DNA from: Vespula vulgaris
Lineage: Eukaryota; Arthropoda; Insecta; Hymenoptera; Vespidae
Assembly (NCBI RefSeq): GCF_905475345.1
Contig: NC_066599.1
Coordinates: forward strand, 2,192,501 to 2,256,500
Direction: 5' to 3'
DNA: 64,000 nt
Shown here: positions 14,819 to 26,591 of the stretch, in pieces
Numbering within the stretch: the stretch's first letter is position 1
Layout of the letters: every line of letters begins with the position of its first letter
The notes under the pieces: generated by a model
The model's input: only the letters and a program-made list of their open reading frames with translations
The model's database searches: none
Told to the model about the DNA's origin: nothing
Position numbers and translations under genes: made by a program

Positions 14819-15029
14819 TTTCCTTCTCTATCTTTCTTTCCCTTACTTACACGAACTCTCGTGGATGGTTGGTAAGTAATGGGCGGTTAATTACGATCCT
14901 GTTCGAAATACTCTCCTCGCATTTCGATGAGATTGGACGGCCGAGTAAAACCGTAAAACCGCGTTACTCTCAGGAGCGAGAGCGCGGGAGAATCCGCTAA
15001 ACGACTTCCTGCTTCTTCTTTCTTTTTTT

Positions 15030-15152
15030 TTCCTTTCTTCTTTTTCTTCTTCTTCTTGTCCCTCTCCTTCTTCTTCTTCTTCTTCTTCTACTTCTTCTTT
15101 TTCTTCTTCTTCTTTCTCTTCTTCTTCTTCTTCTTCTTCTTCTTCTTCTTCG
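15030..15152. repeat. Interrupted (CTT)n microsatellite
   Basis: Three successive CTT blocks with short T-rich or CTC interruptions. Confidence 0.9.
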
Positions 15153-15291
15153 CGTTATGCGTTAACCGTTAATCGGTACGGTTTTCACGATCGCGAGTTA
15201 TAACTTTTAACGTTATACCGCAGAAATGGCTGCTTTGCGAACTAAGTCTTCCTCGCGAAATCGTCCAGGATTTACGGCGATCTCGTAGCAT

Positions 15292-15333
<42 letters not shown>

Positions 15334-15890
15334 ACAAAATCTTCTTTTACTCCAATGAAACGTTCCTTCTCTTCTTCTCTTCCTCTTCGTCGTCGTACAG
15401 TTTACGAAGCTCTGGAAAGGCCAGCATCCGAATATGGAGAACCGTAAACACCAAAGGATGACGTTGATGGTCTCTGGATTTTACCCTTTAATAGACGTCC
15501 CGTATTTGTTAGGAAGCGCTTAGTATTAAGTGCCTTCCTCGCGATAGAAATTAAATCCGCTTGCGTTACTATGACCCGAGCTATTAACGTCAATTCGCAC
15601 GATGTAAGTTATTTTCCGCTTCTATCTCTCTCTCTCTCTCTCTTTCTCTCTTTCTCGTAAGCATCGTCTACGAACAAGGTACGATGGAAATGCTCGAGAG
15701 AACAGCGCGTAATTACATTCTAATTTGAAGTAGTGCGTTTCGGTAATAGTTATTTTCGATCGCATAAAACTCATGTAAGTATTATAACCTGGGTAGAAAA
15801 GAGTACCGCGAAGATAAAACTCGAGTGCTTCCGGAGGACTCTAGTAATACATAATGAACTTCTTCTCAGGACCTCTTGAATTTTCTCTCT

Positions 15891-15923
<33 letters not shown>

Positions 15924-16078
15924 AGTAACTCCTAAGATAAGTAGATACCTACATCTGCCTTGCTCGAAGCAATTTGCCATCTCAATTTGTAGTTTGTACG
16001 CTTCTAATTTAAACTGCGGGTTTCGGCAATCTCCGCGTTTCTCATGACGACAATTCAACGAGAGCTCATCGTCGTCGC

Positions 16079-16142
16079 CGTCCTTTTCTCTCGACTCGAC
16101 TCGACTCGAATCCAACTCGAGTCGACTCGACACGACTCGAGT
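16079..16142. repeat. CGACT pentanucleotide repeat with inverted copies
   Basis: CTCGACTCGACTCGACTCGA is followed by CTCGAGTCGACTCGACACGACTCGAG. Forward (CGACT) and reverse (AGTCG) units face each other around CTCGAG and GTCGAC sites. Confidence 0.65.
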
Positions 16143-16685
16143 TGTCCTCGCTACAAGATGCTCTCGCGTCTTGTACATCCGCAAAAGTTGACAGAGACTA
16201 GCTACTGCTAGTAGCTAGACCGCAAAACTGGCCTATTATTCCACAACGAACTCTTATCTTCCCTTCTTCTTCATCGTCGTCGTGTAACTCTAATCTATCT
16301 CTATCTCTATCTCTATCTCCTTTCTCTCTTTCATTATCTTTCATACAGACTAACTGATACGACCACGACAACCAACACCTGAAACTTTTTTCCAATCACA
16401 CCGACGTCAAATCGTTCGAGTGCAATAATCCTTTAGCGTTCGTGCGCTCGCTAGGAATGCATATTTCGCCGGTGGCTCGCCCACGCCGTCGGTCTCGGTA
16501 GGTCCGATTGTTCTCAGGATATACCCTGGGCTGGATCGCTTGGCTGGTTAGCTTAGCTGCTTAGTTCTCTCTGCCCAACCTTCAGCCTGGATACCCGGCA
16601 TAGTTCGCCTACAGGTCCTGCAGCCACAGCTCTTTTCTTTTCTCTCTTAAAGTAAAGAACAAGAGAAGCTGTCGTTTCTATCTCT

Positions 16686-16689
<4 letters not shown>

Positions 16690-16734
<45 letters not shown>
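16690..16734. repeat. (TC)n microsatellite
   Basis: About 22 uninterrupted units. Confidence 0.95.
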
Positions 16735-16736
<2 letters not shown>

Positions 16737-17069
16737 ACACACATATACAAATATACTTTCTCGTTCATCTCGTCTCATCTCCCACTTTCCTCTTCACGTC
16801 TTTGTCTTTCAACTTCTTCCTTCTTTTCTCCATCCTCTTCTTCTTCTTCTTCTTCTTCTTCTTCTTCCCCTCCTCAGTAAAGTAGTTCCTCTCTTTTCGC
16901 GCGAGATTCACGTGTGACGCATCGCAGCCACCCTGAGAAAGGCGCCCACGCAACGCTTGAACTCGCTTACGATACCTCGCCTGCAGGCTACACCTGCCGC
17001 TACGCTCTTCCTACCTGTAACGGGTGATCCCAAATTCTCTCTGCCAACTTCTTTCAATACCGATACAAA

Positions 17070-17072
17070 ACG

Positions 17073-17112
<40 letters not shown>
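17070..17112. repeat. (TA)n microsatellite
   Basis: About 20 TA units ending in ACGTACGCACG. Confidence 0.95.
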
Positions 17113-17113
<1 letters not shown>

Positions 17114-17567
17114 GTACGCACGTATCCACGTATATATTTATATACTCTTACATACCACGCGCCTTCGCGGTACGTCGACCTTTTACTAATGAAAAATAAA
17201 ACGCCTTTATACTTCGCCTGTGCTTCTTCGACGCAAGCCACATATAACAGCTTCTCATAACTCATGGGACGATCTTTAAAAAAAAAAAGGAAAGGGAGAA
17301 GAGGGAGAGAGAGAGAGAGACAGAAAAAGAATAAAAGAGAGAGAGAGAGAGAAAAGAAAAAAAAGAAGGAACGGAGAGGAGCGCGGAACGAAGGAATTTC
17401 TTTCACAAACTCGTCTTCCGCAAAGGGAAACCCCGGACGTTAAAGGGAAGCAGGTCGAAAGGGAGAGATCCTCGATATACGGTAATTACAGGTTGTTTCT
17501 CGTACGGCATACCTTCAGGGCGCAGTTTACGCGCGCGAGTCGCTGCGTTTGACTCGATGGTTGGTGA

Positions 17568-17650
17568 TGCTAGTGGTGGTTTGTGTTGATGTTACTAGTG
17601 ATAGTGGTGGTGGTGGTGGTGGTGGTGATACTGGTGGTGCTGGTGGTGGA
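17568..17650. repeat. GTG/GTGGT-rich trinucleotide repeat
   Basis: Perfect GTG units at about 17600-17625, flanked by degenerate GTGAT and GCTGGT units. Confidence 0.85.
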
Positions 17651-18259
17651 CGCCCCACGAGGTTCGCGAGACCTCGAAAAGGGGCAGACTCGGTCGTAAG
17701 CTGATTTATTGAAATACCGCGTGCGAGTGTGAGCGTTAATCACCTTTTAATTATCCGATACGTCCTCCTCGTTTCTCTTTTCTTTTCTTTTCTTTTCTTT
17801 TTTTCCTCGCTTTTCTTTCTCTCTCTCTCTCTCTTTTTTTTTTTTTATTTTTCATCCCCGTCGAAAGTTTTCTATCTTCGAACACGGAACGAAGATTGAA
17901 AATCGTCGAGATAAGAAAGAAGAGAAAGAGAGAGAGAGAGAGAGTTTCTTTTCCTCCTTTTTTTCTTACTTTATTTTTTTCTTCTTTTCTTCTTCTCTCG
18001 TTCAAAGAAGAAATGAAGAAAAACGAAGAAAAATTTCGCAGCCGTTCCTATTCCGTTCTCGTAGAAAAAGAGAAATGTCAATATGACGAGAGATGCCACG
18101 TCTAAGATTTATCTTAACCCATCGAACTTACGCCGCTGCGTGAGAGATATCTCGTATCAGATATTCGTACAATACCGAAAGAATCGTGCATAACCTTTCG
18201 CATCGTAAATCTGACCGGGTGAGATATATTTTATTGCGCGCTCGTAACGTATGGACGTC

Positions 18260-18262
<3 letters not shown>

Positions 18263-18317
<55 letters not shown>
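18263..18317. repeat. (CT)n microsatellite
   Basis: About 27 uninterrupted units. Confidence 0.95.
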
Positions 18318-18319
<2 letters not shown>

Positions 18320-18763
18320 AGGGTTGCGTTCGCTCTCTCAGCGTGAGTAAGGGCCGTGCTACGGAAATATTAATGCAACTTCATCAATCACGCTGCATAA
18401 ACACCGGGGCGAGCAAACGATTTACTATTTGCGCTCTCTCGGTTGGTCTACCGTCGAAATACGAGAAACGTTCATTTATCAAAACGAACGAACTCGAACA
18501 AGCGCTGCTCGAAATTTCGTTTGTTAGTTAATGCAATATACATACGCGCGTACACGCGCGCACACACACATATATATATTGTTATAAACGAGCACTCGGG
18601 AATAGTCGGTTAGCAATTAATATTAGATTTTCTACGACAAAGTCTCGGTTTTAAGTAAAAACACGGTTAGCTGATATATTATACTCTACGATATAGCTAA
18701 GATCAGTCAAGAAAGGAGTATATGAGTTAGTTCTCGTATTCTCTTTCGCATCTCATAAGTATA

Positions 18764-19048
18764 ATGGACCAAGTAAGAACCCGGTGCGTGAGTTTCACCG
18801 AGCAACGTATTCCCATGGGGGTCATCGAGCATGAGATTTCTGGATTACGATCCGTCCTTTTGATAGAAACATATATGGCAAGAAAACGTATGGCGTATTC
18901 GGCATTAAGGAAGTACGTGAGCCTAGGGAGGTCGGTACTTATGGGTGCGTTACTTCAGATCCTGCGTTATAGGGGCCTTCCGCCATACAAGCCTTTCTTT
19001 TTATTCGGTTTAACAGGAAGAAGGCCCGAGGTCGAGCTGTGTAAGTAA
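18764..19048 (+). CDS. Unspliced ORF of 94 residues, coding status uncertain
   Basis: This ATG-started frame has mixed composition, with Cys, Trp-free hydrophobic and basic stretches, unlike the repeat-derived ORFs. A consensus donor word GTAAGT overlaps its stop at 19040-19045; on the opposite strand the same bases read as an acceptor (TTACTTACACAG). No domain is recognised and no start context or upstream exon stands out. A frame of this length is expected occasionally by chance in 64 kb. It could be an exon of a longer transcript, transposon debris or noise. Confidence 0.12.
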   Translation: MDQVRTRCVSFTEQRIPMGVIEHEISGLRSVLLIETYMARKRMAYSALRKYVSLGRSVLMGALLQILRYRGLPPYKPFFLFGLTGRRPEVELCK

Positions 19049-19399
19049 ATCGCTCGACTATCTCTTAACTGTTATCCACTCGAACATTATCAAACTCCTC
19101 GTTCTTATCGTTTTTCTCGATAAATCTCTCTCGATAGGACAGGGCTGTCCTGGATGTCTTTTTACTCGTTCTTACTATTGTTGTGGTCGTTGCTGTTGTT
19201 GTTGTTGTTGTTATCAAAGAAGAATAAAAAGAAGAAGAGAAAAAAAAGAAGAAGAAGAAGAAGAAAAAAGAGAAGGAGAACAAGGAACGATTTAGTCGAG
19301 GTGTAAATCACTCTACGGAGAAGAGATCGCGCACGCGCTAGCAAACGCAAAGCACTTTGCTCTTCGAGGGAAGTAATTCTCTCCCCTCTACCCCTCTCC

Positions 19400-19433
<34 letters not shown>

Positions 19434-19440
19434 AACCCTC

Positions 19441-19760
19441 TCCATTCCATTTCTTGTTTCATCCTACATGGTGGGGAGCAGCGGTTCATAGCGATGCCGC
19501 GTCTCCGAAGAAGCGGGCATCAGCTGGCTGACAAGGCGTATAATTAATCCCTAATGACGCTGGCATAAATCCATCTCGGTTGGTCGTTTCCTCGGCAGCT
19601 CGGCAGCTCTCTAGCTCGCTTTACTAGCGAAATCAGCGCCAGCTTTGTCGCTGTCGTCCGTTTTCCGTTTTATTTATGCGCCTATCAGAACTTGACTCGC
19701 TTGCCTTCCTCGTGTCCACGAGTCCAATCTTAAAACGGCCCGAGTCCTCACGTCTCGTCG
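19441..19760. promoter_or_regulatory. Complex non-repetitive block, candidate enhancer
   Basis: Repeat-free for about 300 bases. Clustered words: CAGCTG (19521-19526), TAATTAATCC (19541-19550), CTAATGA (19551-19557), GGCATAAATCC and TTTATTTATGCGCC near 19670. These resemble E-box, homeodomain and Otx/Bicoid-type sites. Frames are closed by stops. Confidence 0.3.
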
Positions 19761-20891
19761 TCTTCGACGTCACCTTTCGTGTTTAACCCTTTGCAAAACA
19801 CCGAAACAACAAACCGCGCCTATTGTGATCGATGGAAAATACGATACTACTTATCTATACGTTCGAACTATACCAAGAATAAATGCCAAATGGATGGACG
19901 ATAAACGTTTATATGCATGTACAACGAAATTTCGCTTTGAAACCATCGGTGATATTAAATCTTGATACAACGATATATCATTCTTGATCCTTTAACGTCC
20001 GATCCTTTATCCTTTATCGACTTTTTTTTATTTCTTTTTTTTTTTCTTACATTTCTTTCTCTTCCATCATTCATAGTTTTCTACGATCAAACTTTATTCC
20101 TTTCGATTTCTTTCAAGCTTATATTGATACCCATCAATAAGATAATATATCGCTTTTAAAATATCGATTTTATATTCGTCTCATATACGTTTGGTTGTAT
20201 ACTCACGTATAGTGCAACAATATATGCGCGAAAGGATGAGAAAGGGAAGAAGTAATGGAAAGAGAGAAAGAGAGAGAATCGCATGGAAGATCTTACACAC
20301 GCGGCTTTGAACTCTCCGCAAAAAGGGAACTGGCGGACCGAATTGATGTACACGAAACGGCATGCCCGGAATGTTATAATCGCAAACCTTTGAACCAAAG
20401 ATCGAGACTCCCACACCATCGCCACCCCGACGTTCAAGCCACGTTCAGCTCCATTTCGATCCTTCAAATTACTCGTCTTTTCTTCTTCTTCTTCTTTTTC
20501 TTTTTCTTCTTCCACCTCTATCTCTCCTTCTTGCCCATTTCGTTCCTCAGATTCTCTTACCTCTTATTGTACGTTGGGTTTGCACGAAAGAGATACCGAC
20601 TCTTATAATAATAAGTGCCCCTGCATTTAGAATAATTCACTCGTAAACGTTTCAATTATAAACAACGAGAGATTGTTAAAAGATTGTTAATTGATAAAGG
20701 AAAAAGGAAGGAAAAGAAGGGAAAAGACAAGAGAAAAAAAAAGAAAGAAAGGAAAAGGTCAGGTTAGAGTAGGTTTAAGTAATTTTCGAATTCGTAGATG
20801 GGGAAGGAGAAACGTCCTTGAGGTTTACTTCGCACGCGGTAAATCGCTCTACTCCCACGAACACCCTACGGGCCTTCCAAGATGAGAAAGA

Positions 20892-20895
<4 letters not shown>

Positions 20896-20945
<50 letters not shown>
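20896..20945. repeat. (GA)n microsatellite
   Basis: About 25 units, followed by four GAAA-type units. Confidence 0.95.
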
Positions 20946-20949
<4 letters not shown>

Positions 20950-21624
20950 AAGAAAGAAAGAAAGAAGGCAGTAGGCGTTACGGTAATTAATTTTTCCTCG
21001 ATAATTAAGATATCCCTCGCTAAGACCGAGATACGCCCGGCGGTATCGTCATTTTTCAAGTCGTCAGAGTATCTCGAGTAAGTACTTATCTCTTTCGATA
21101 TTCTCCTTGAGGATCTTCTCGATCGGGATGAAGATTCGAATTATGATGAAAAAAAAAAAGAAAAAAAGAAAAAAGAAAAAGAAAGTAAAGCAAAAGGAAT
21201 GAATGAATGAACGAACGAACAATAGTGAAAGTGAATGGTGAACTTTTTCCTCTCTCTCTCTCTCTCTCTTTTTCTTTCTCTACTGATTATCGTGGAAGAA
21301 AAGAACGGTCACGTTAGCAAACGTTACCAAACACGTTGAACGTGCTAATAGAACGAGGAGATGAAAGAAGAGGTAGAATAAGAAGGAGAGAAGAAGGAGA
21401 AGAAGAAGAAGAAGAAGAAGAAGGAGCACGTCACGGTGGAGAAACATCTGGCCCACGGTGGTGTTTCGCAGCCTCGTGGGGATTATTAATTGTTTCATCT
21501 CTGCCCTTATCCGCGCCTACCCGTTTGCACGACTAAGCAAATACGGGAGGCGTAACCCACGCGGTGATCTACGAGCTTAAAAGCCCTCACGATCGAGCAC
21601 ACGGAGCTCCAATGAAAGAAAGAA

Positions 21625-21658
<34 letters not shown>

Positions 21659-21660
21659 AG

Positions 21661-21960
21661 ATTGAGCCGAGGGGTTATCGCCTGATTTATAATTTGAGGC
21701 TCCGGGTGAACCTTCCATGGAATACGTCCCGAGCCGACGTTTTCCGGTTCAGGAAACGTAATTGGTTGCCAGCACGATCGTAGATAGCCGACGGTTCGAA
21801 TCGGGGCCTTCGGCTCTTCTTCGAGAACATCTTAGCCATATCGAATCGTTCTGTCCTTCTCTTTCTCCCTTTTCTCTTGGCGTTATCTACTCGCGTAACG
21901 TTTTTTAATTCGCGATTTAAATCACGAATATCGGACGGTAAGCCCGGCAGGGGCATAAAT
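21661..21960. promoter_or_regulatory. Complex block, candidate enhancer
   Basis: Follows a GA repeat. It has TGATTTAT (21683-21690), an Exd-Hox-like word, and ATTTAAAT in a short inverted CGCG context near 21915. The minus-strand ORF at 21687-21956 overlaps it entirely. Confidence 0.22.
21687..21956 (-). CDS. Unspliced ORF of 89 residues, coding status uncertain
   Basis: ATG-started, strongly basic (many Arg and Lys), no signal peptide, no recognised domain. It lies over a complex, non-repetitive block that also reads as a regulatory-element candidate on the + strand (TGATTTAT at 21683-21690). The open frame may be a by-product of that block's composition. Confidence 0.12.
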   Translation of the reverse strand: MPLPGLPSDIRDLNRELKNVTRVDNAKRKGRKRRTERFDMAKMFSKKSRRPRFEPSAIYDRAGNQLRFLNRKTSARDVFHGRFTRSLKL

Positions 21961-22024
21961 CGAATCGAGTGGAAGCAATGCCGTAGAAAACGTTACTGAT
22001 GCTTTAGAAGAGAGTTTCATCGTA

Positions 22025-22025
22025 C

Positions 22026-22065
<40 letters not shown>

Positions 22066-22140
22066 GTATATGTGTGTATGTGTATATTTATTTATATTTT
22101 ACGTACGTACGTATATATGTACGTATATATGTATGTATAA
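22025..22140. repeat. (TA)n with ACGT/TATG tail
   Basis: Starts as TA units, then a decayed mixture of TATG, TGTA and three ACGT units. Confidence 0.85.
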
Positions 22141-22509
22141 TAGGGATTCGAGATGTGAGGAAGGTTACGGTCGACTCTTCTTCTCTCTCTTTCTCTTTCT
22201 TTTTTCTCACTCTTTTTTTCACTTCGCGCATATCCTGATCCCTAGAATTATTTTTCTAATTAACCTCGAGTGCGATTTCACTCTCGCCTATGTAATCGGC
22301 CAACCCAACTCGTTCCTGATATACGAGCAGGTAGCGAGGAAAACTCTGAATAGTCGTAAGTACTTACCTTAGACGGCGACAAAGTCGCTTGAAGATAGCC
22401 ATGGACATAAAACGATCGCCGAGAACCGTAAACGATGCGAGTTTTCTGTTGAGCGAGACGTTGTAAACATCGAATTAAACGTTCAAAGAGACAGAGACGA
22501 ACAGACAGA

Positions 22510-22552
<43 letters not shown>

Positions 22553-23150
22553 ATCATAGAGCTCGTCGAGTCCGAGAAGTCCACAGGTGGATACGTGAGA
22601 TAAACGGTAAATCTTCGAAAGTACACGCGAGAACGATGAAATCAGATTCACCTATCCGGTGAAACGCCATAGGTCGAAACGTTTGACCGTCGTCCCTTTT
22701 CTCTCATTGATTATTAGAAATTGACACGACGTTCGCGGACCAGACAGAGATTACTCATTTTCCAGAAGAAAAAGAAAAAGAAAAAAACAAAAGGAATCCA
22801 CGACAATAATGCTCTCGAATGATATTTCACTTAAATCTATGAGAATCCGCGAGACTGAGGATCTTTTAAAATGAATCGGTGAATTTTCATTTTTTCTTTT
22901 TTTTTTTTTTTAAATCGTTCGCAAAAAATAAAGATAAAAAGGCTCTCCTCAAACGCCACTCTCGTCGTAAGTAACTCGAAGTAAGGAAATTTAGTGAGGG
23001 TAATAAAAAAAAAATAAAAGAAAAAAAAAATAAGGAAAAAGAAAAAAGTGGAGTTCGTCTTAAGATGACTCGTCTCACCGACGATCTTTCGACGATGATC
23101 TTTTGCTCGAACGAATGTAAAGAGAAAGAGAGAAAAAGAGAGAGAGAAGG

Positions 23151-23181
<31 letters not shown>

Positions 23182-24050
23182 AAGGGGGAGTACGCGTGGC
23201 ACTCACGCAACTCGAAGAGCCGTTCTACCGTCCAACGACGATTTGTTAGAAGCGCGGACGCGCGAGGCTCGAGGGCCGCATTTGTATCTTTCTGCGGCGC
23301 TGATTCTCGAAACGTTAGCGCCAACATCTCCATCGTGTTCTTCGATCGTGGAGGCCTCGAGCTCAGTATCCTCGAGGCTTCTACGCGTACCTCTACGAGG
23401 CGTCGAGGATACTTTGAATTACAGGGTGCGAGGAAGAAGAAGAAGACTAATTTGTTGATCCTCCAAACGTATCTACACACATACACATATACACACACTG
23501 AAGAAAAAAAATATATATATACGATTGAATGAATCGTCAGTCGTAATAAAAACGTATCAATTATTATATTTCATTTATATTATAATGTGATATACAGATT
23601 ATAATACTTAAAAAAAATGGATGATTATTCTCTTTCTCCTTTTTTTTTTTCGTTTCTTTTATCTTCGTTTCATCGATACGATTAATACAGTTCGATTCCA
23701 TTCGATTCGATTGGATTCGATCGGATTTTTCACTTTAAGGAATGATTATTAAAGAATTCTCGTGAGAGATCTTTCGATTCACGTTACGTACTTATCTATC
23801 TAAGTATTGTACATATTGGTCCTCCTCTTTGTCAACTTCTTAAGAATCTGCTAATGTAAGATCGATTGAAATGTAGAGAGAAGGATAGACAGGAAGAGTA
23901 GCAAGGATGCGTCGGACATAGAAAGGAAGCGCATCTCCGGCTACCGAGAGAAGCCGACGAGAAGAGAGAAAGAGAAAGATATATAGATATATAGAAAAAG
24001 AAAGAAAGGAAAAGAGAGAAGGAAAGAAGAGAAAAGATACGAAGAAAAAC

Positions 24051-24115
24051 GAGTCGTAGTGTGGAAAGTGAATTATAAGACGTACCATGGATTGATATGC
24101 ATCCAGCATATTCAA
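24051..24115. repeat. Direct duplication, copy A
   Basis: Shares with copy B (24923-24990) the order GAGTCGT, TGGAAAGTGAATT, a variable stretch of about 17-18 bases, then ATTGATATGCATCCAGCAT. Both copies follow a GA-rich tract. The minus strand of both reads a similar short peptide (MLDAYQ, then IHFP), but the frame then runs into a TTC microsatellite. Confidence 0.65.
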
Positions 24116-24922
24116 CGTATCCTTGCGCGAACGAAGGATATCGAGAATGTTCAAGCTGTAATATAATAGGCGCCGGTGATTTCCTATTTCTCGATCGTAA
24201 ACTAAGTATGCATTTTTATATTTCTCTTTTCCTCTCTTTTCTTTTCTTTTTTCTTTCTTCTTTTTCCTTTTTTAATTTCTCCTTTTAGTCACACACCTCG
24301 TGCTTCGAAAGAAACATTCGATGTTTCTATTCCGAGAATGTGAAAACTCGTACCTTTGTATTAGTAAACTTGAATATCTACTCGCTTAACTATTGCTTAG
24401 ATAAGTATTATACTTTACATATAATATTCGTATAAAAATACCCCCTTCATTCTCATAACTATATTTCTTATAAAAGAATCGATAAATTTTAGTTAACGTT
24501 TGGAACGATAGAGACGAAAGATTTTAGATTATACGATTTATTAAAGTATAAGATACTCAAGTCTCGGATAATAAATTCATATCTTAGATATTAAGAACGA
24601 TAATGACTAAATAATATTCAAAAGGAAACACACATATATATATATATATATAAAAGTACATTAACAGATGCCTGACAAACCGTACAGAAAGAGATTATTC
24701 TAATCTATCTAAAATAAAATACGATTGGTTTATCGTTCGAACAATATAATCAAATTGTGAGTAAGAGTACAACTAATATGCCTGATATATATAAATATAT
24801 AAAAGAAAAAAAGTGAGAGAGAGAAAGAAAGAGAAAGAGAAAGAGAAACCAGATAGAAAGAAGAAGAGGAGAAAGAAGAAGAAGAAGAAGAAGAAGAAGA
24901 AAAGAACAAGAGGAAAAAGAAG

Positions 24923-24990
24923 GAGTCGTCGGAGCATGGAAAGTGAATTCTGAGATGGGGCATAAATTGATATGCATCCAGCATTCGACA
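24923..24990. repeat. Direct duplication, copy B
   Basis: Second copy, 872 bases after copy A. The 19-base core ATTGATATGCATCCAGCAT is identical in both, while flanks differ by substitutions and small indels. Confidence 0.65.
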
Positions 24991-26532
24991 TGTCGGTCGG
25001 ATAAAAGAGGGAGCGCCGAGAGACAATGGCCGTCGCCCACGAAACCCCTCGCGCATCCGGTGCGTTTTCAAGGAAGCTTTCGGTACGCCGTGACACATAT
25101 CAATTGATTTTCACGATCGCTGTTCCCGTCCCGTCCTGTGTCGTCTGCCGTCCCCTTACTCCCCTTACTCCCCTTACTCCCCCTACTACCCTCCCTCCGC
25201 CTCTTTTGCCTCCTTTGCCTCCTTCACCCCATCCCTGTCTCTCCCTCCCCTCTGTGTACATATCCAATAGGACGAGTATCGATAATGTTCTTCGCTTCTC
25301 GGTGAACGCTCGTGATCGTAACGAAAAAATTCAATAGGGATGAAAAAAGCGTCCGCTCCGATCGATCAGATTTCTACGAAACGACGTACCACCGTGATTC
25401 GCTTAATAATTTTTTCCTTCCTATCGACAAAAACGATCGTCTCTTATTCTTATTCTTCTTTTCTTTTCTTTTTTTTTCTTTCTTTATTTCTTTTCTTTTT
25501 TCTTTTTTCTTTTTTTTATCTCTCGCGACGTGATTTTTTCTTCACACACAGAGAGAGAGAGAGGGAGAGAGGGAGAAGGGGAGAGGAACGGAGGGACACA
25601 CGTGCATACATAGATACACGTGCACGTGCACTTCCTGAATCCTATTCCAATTTCGTCTTACGTCATTTCCTGATTAGCTCTCGCGAAAAAAATTGAGGAA
25701 AAGGACAAAAAAAAGAAACAAGGAAAAAAAAGAAGAAAAAAGAAAGGGAGGTGAGATCGAATAGTTGTTCGAACGAAATCGTCGAAAGATTTTGCGCGTG
25801 CCAAAAAAATGCCAGAACGTTTAATGAATCGATCGGGCTCATGATCGTAGCTTGGAAAACGTACAAAGAAAAAAAACGATGATGATGATGATGGTGATGG
25901 TAATGGTAGTGATGGTGATGGTGGTGGTGGCGGCGCCGTTCGATCGATTGGTAGATCCTCCCTCTTCTTCTCGATCGAGAGCTAGACAACGTGTGTCTTC
26001 CATAAATTCCAAGCACTTGAGCGAGCTCGCTCGTTCGCTCGAAACGTCTCCCTTGGAAACTACTTTGTTTTACGACTCCCAACACCCACGCCTCGTATCT
26101 ATGCGTGTGCACGCACCTTTGGCTCACGCATACATGCTCTACACATATGTAAATAAATATACTGAGATCGTTTATATATATATGTATATATATATATATA
26201 AAACGAGTCTGAGTTCTACACGGAGAGCACGCGCTCCGTTCAATGTAAAGCGTTAAAGCGCTACGTGATCGAATTGGACAAACGACCGGACACTCGCCAG
26301 TCCGAGCCACCATTTCGCGCTCGCCGACCGAATATCAACGAGAGAGATCGTTAGAAACGTTTTAGAATTAAGCGCGCCTATTCACAAAGAACCGAACGCC
26401 TACTCGAGAGTATCCGCATCGGCGATATCGAGTCAATGCGACTCGAAACGAACTCGAGACGCTTCCCTCTTGACGTTTTATTACTCTCTCCTCTCTCTCT
26501 CTTTCTATCTATCTACTCTCTCCATGTCTCTT

Positions 26533-26538
<6 letters not shown>

Positions 26539-26583
<45 letters not shown>
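26539..26583. repeat. (TC)n microsatellite
   Basis: About 22 uninterrupted units inside a longer TC-rich tract. Confidence 0.95.

Positions 26584-26591
<8 letters not shown>

Larger units (their letters stand above)
10445..18750. other. Gene-poor region
   Basis: 10500-10880 and 11340-11760 are AT-rich and featureless. 11060-11330 is a CpG-richer stretch without recognised motif. 13400-13600 is complex (GGGGCCCCAATTCTCG and TGACGTCA near 13530). Acceptor-like TCGTACAG at 15400 and donor-like GTAAGT at 15604 bracket 203 bases, but all three frames close between them. Confidence 0.65.

Noticed and set aside
15401..15603. 203-base candidate exon between TCGTACAG and GTAAGT
   Set aside because: All three frames contain stops, so it cannot be an internal coding exon; both sites can arise by chance in this DNA.
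18580..19060. TGTTATAAAC... block considered as a solo LTR
   Set aside because: No matching second end, target-site duplication or primer-binding site could be seen.
19137..19150. GGACAGGGCTGTCC as a nuclear-receptor palindrome
   Set aside because: A single imperfect match without supporting context.
21780..21815. tRNA-like B box GGTTCGAATCG
   Set aside because: The flanking bases do not form a T-arm stem, and no A box or acceptor stem is present.
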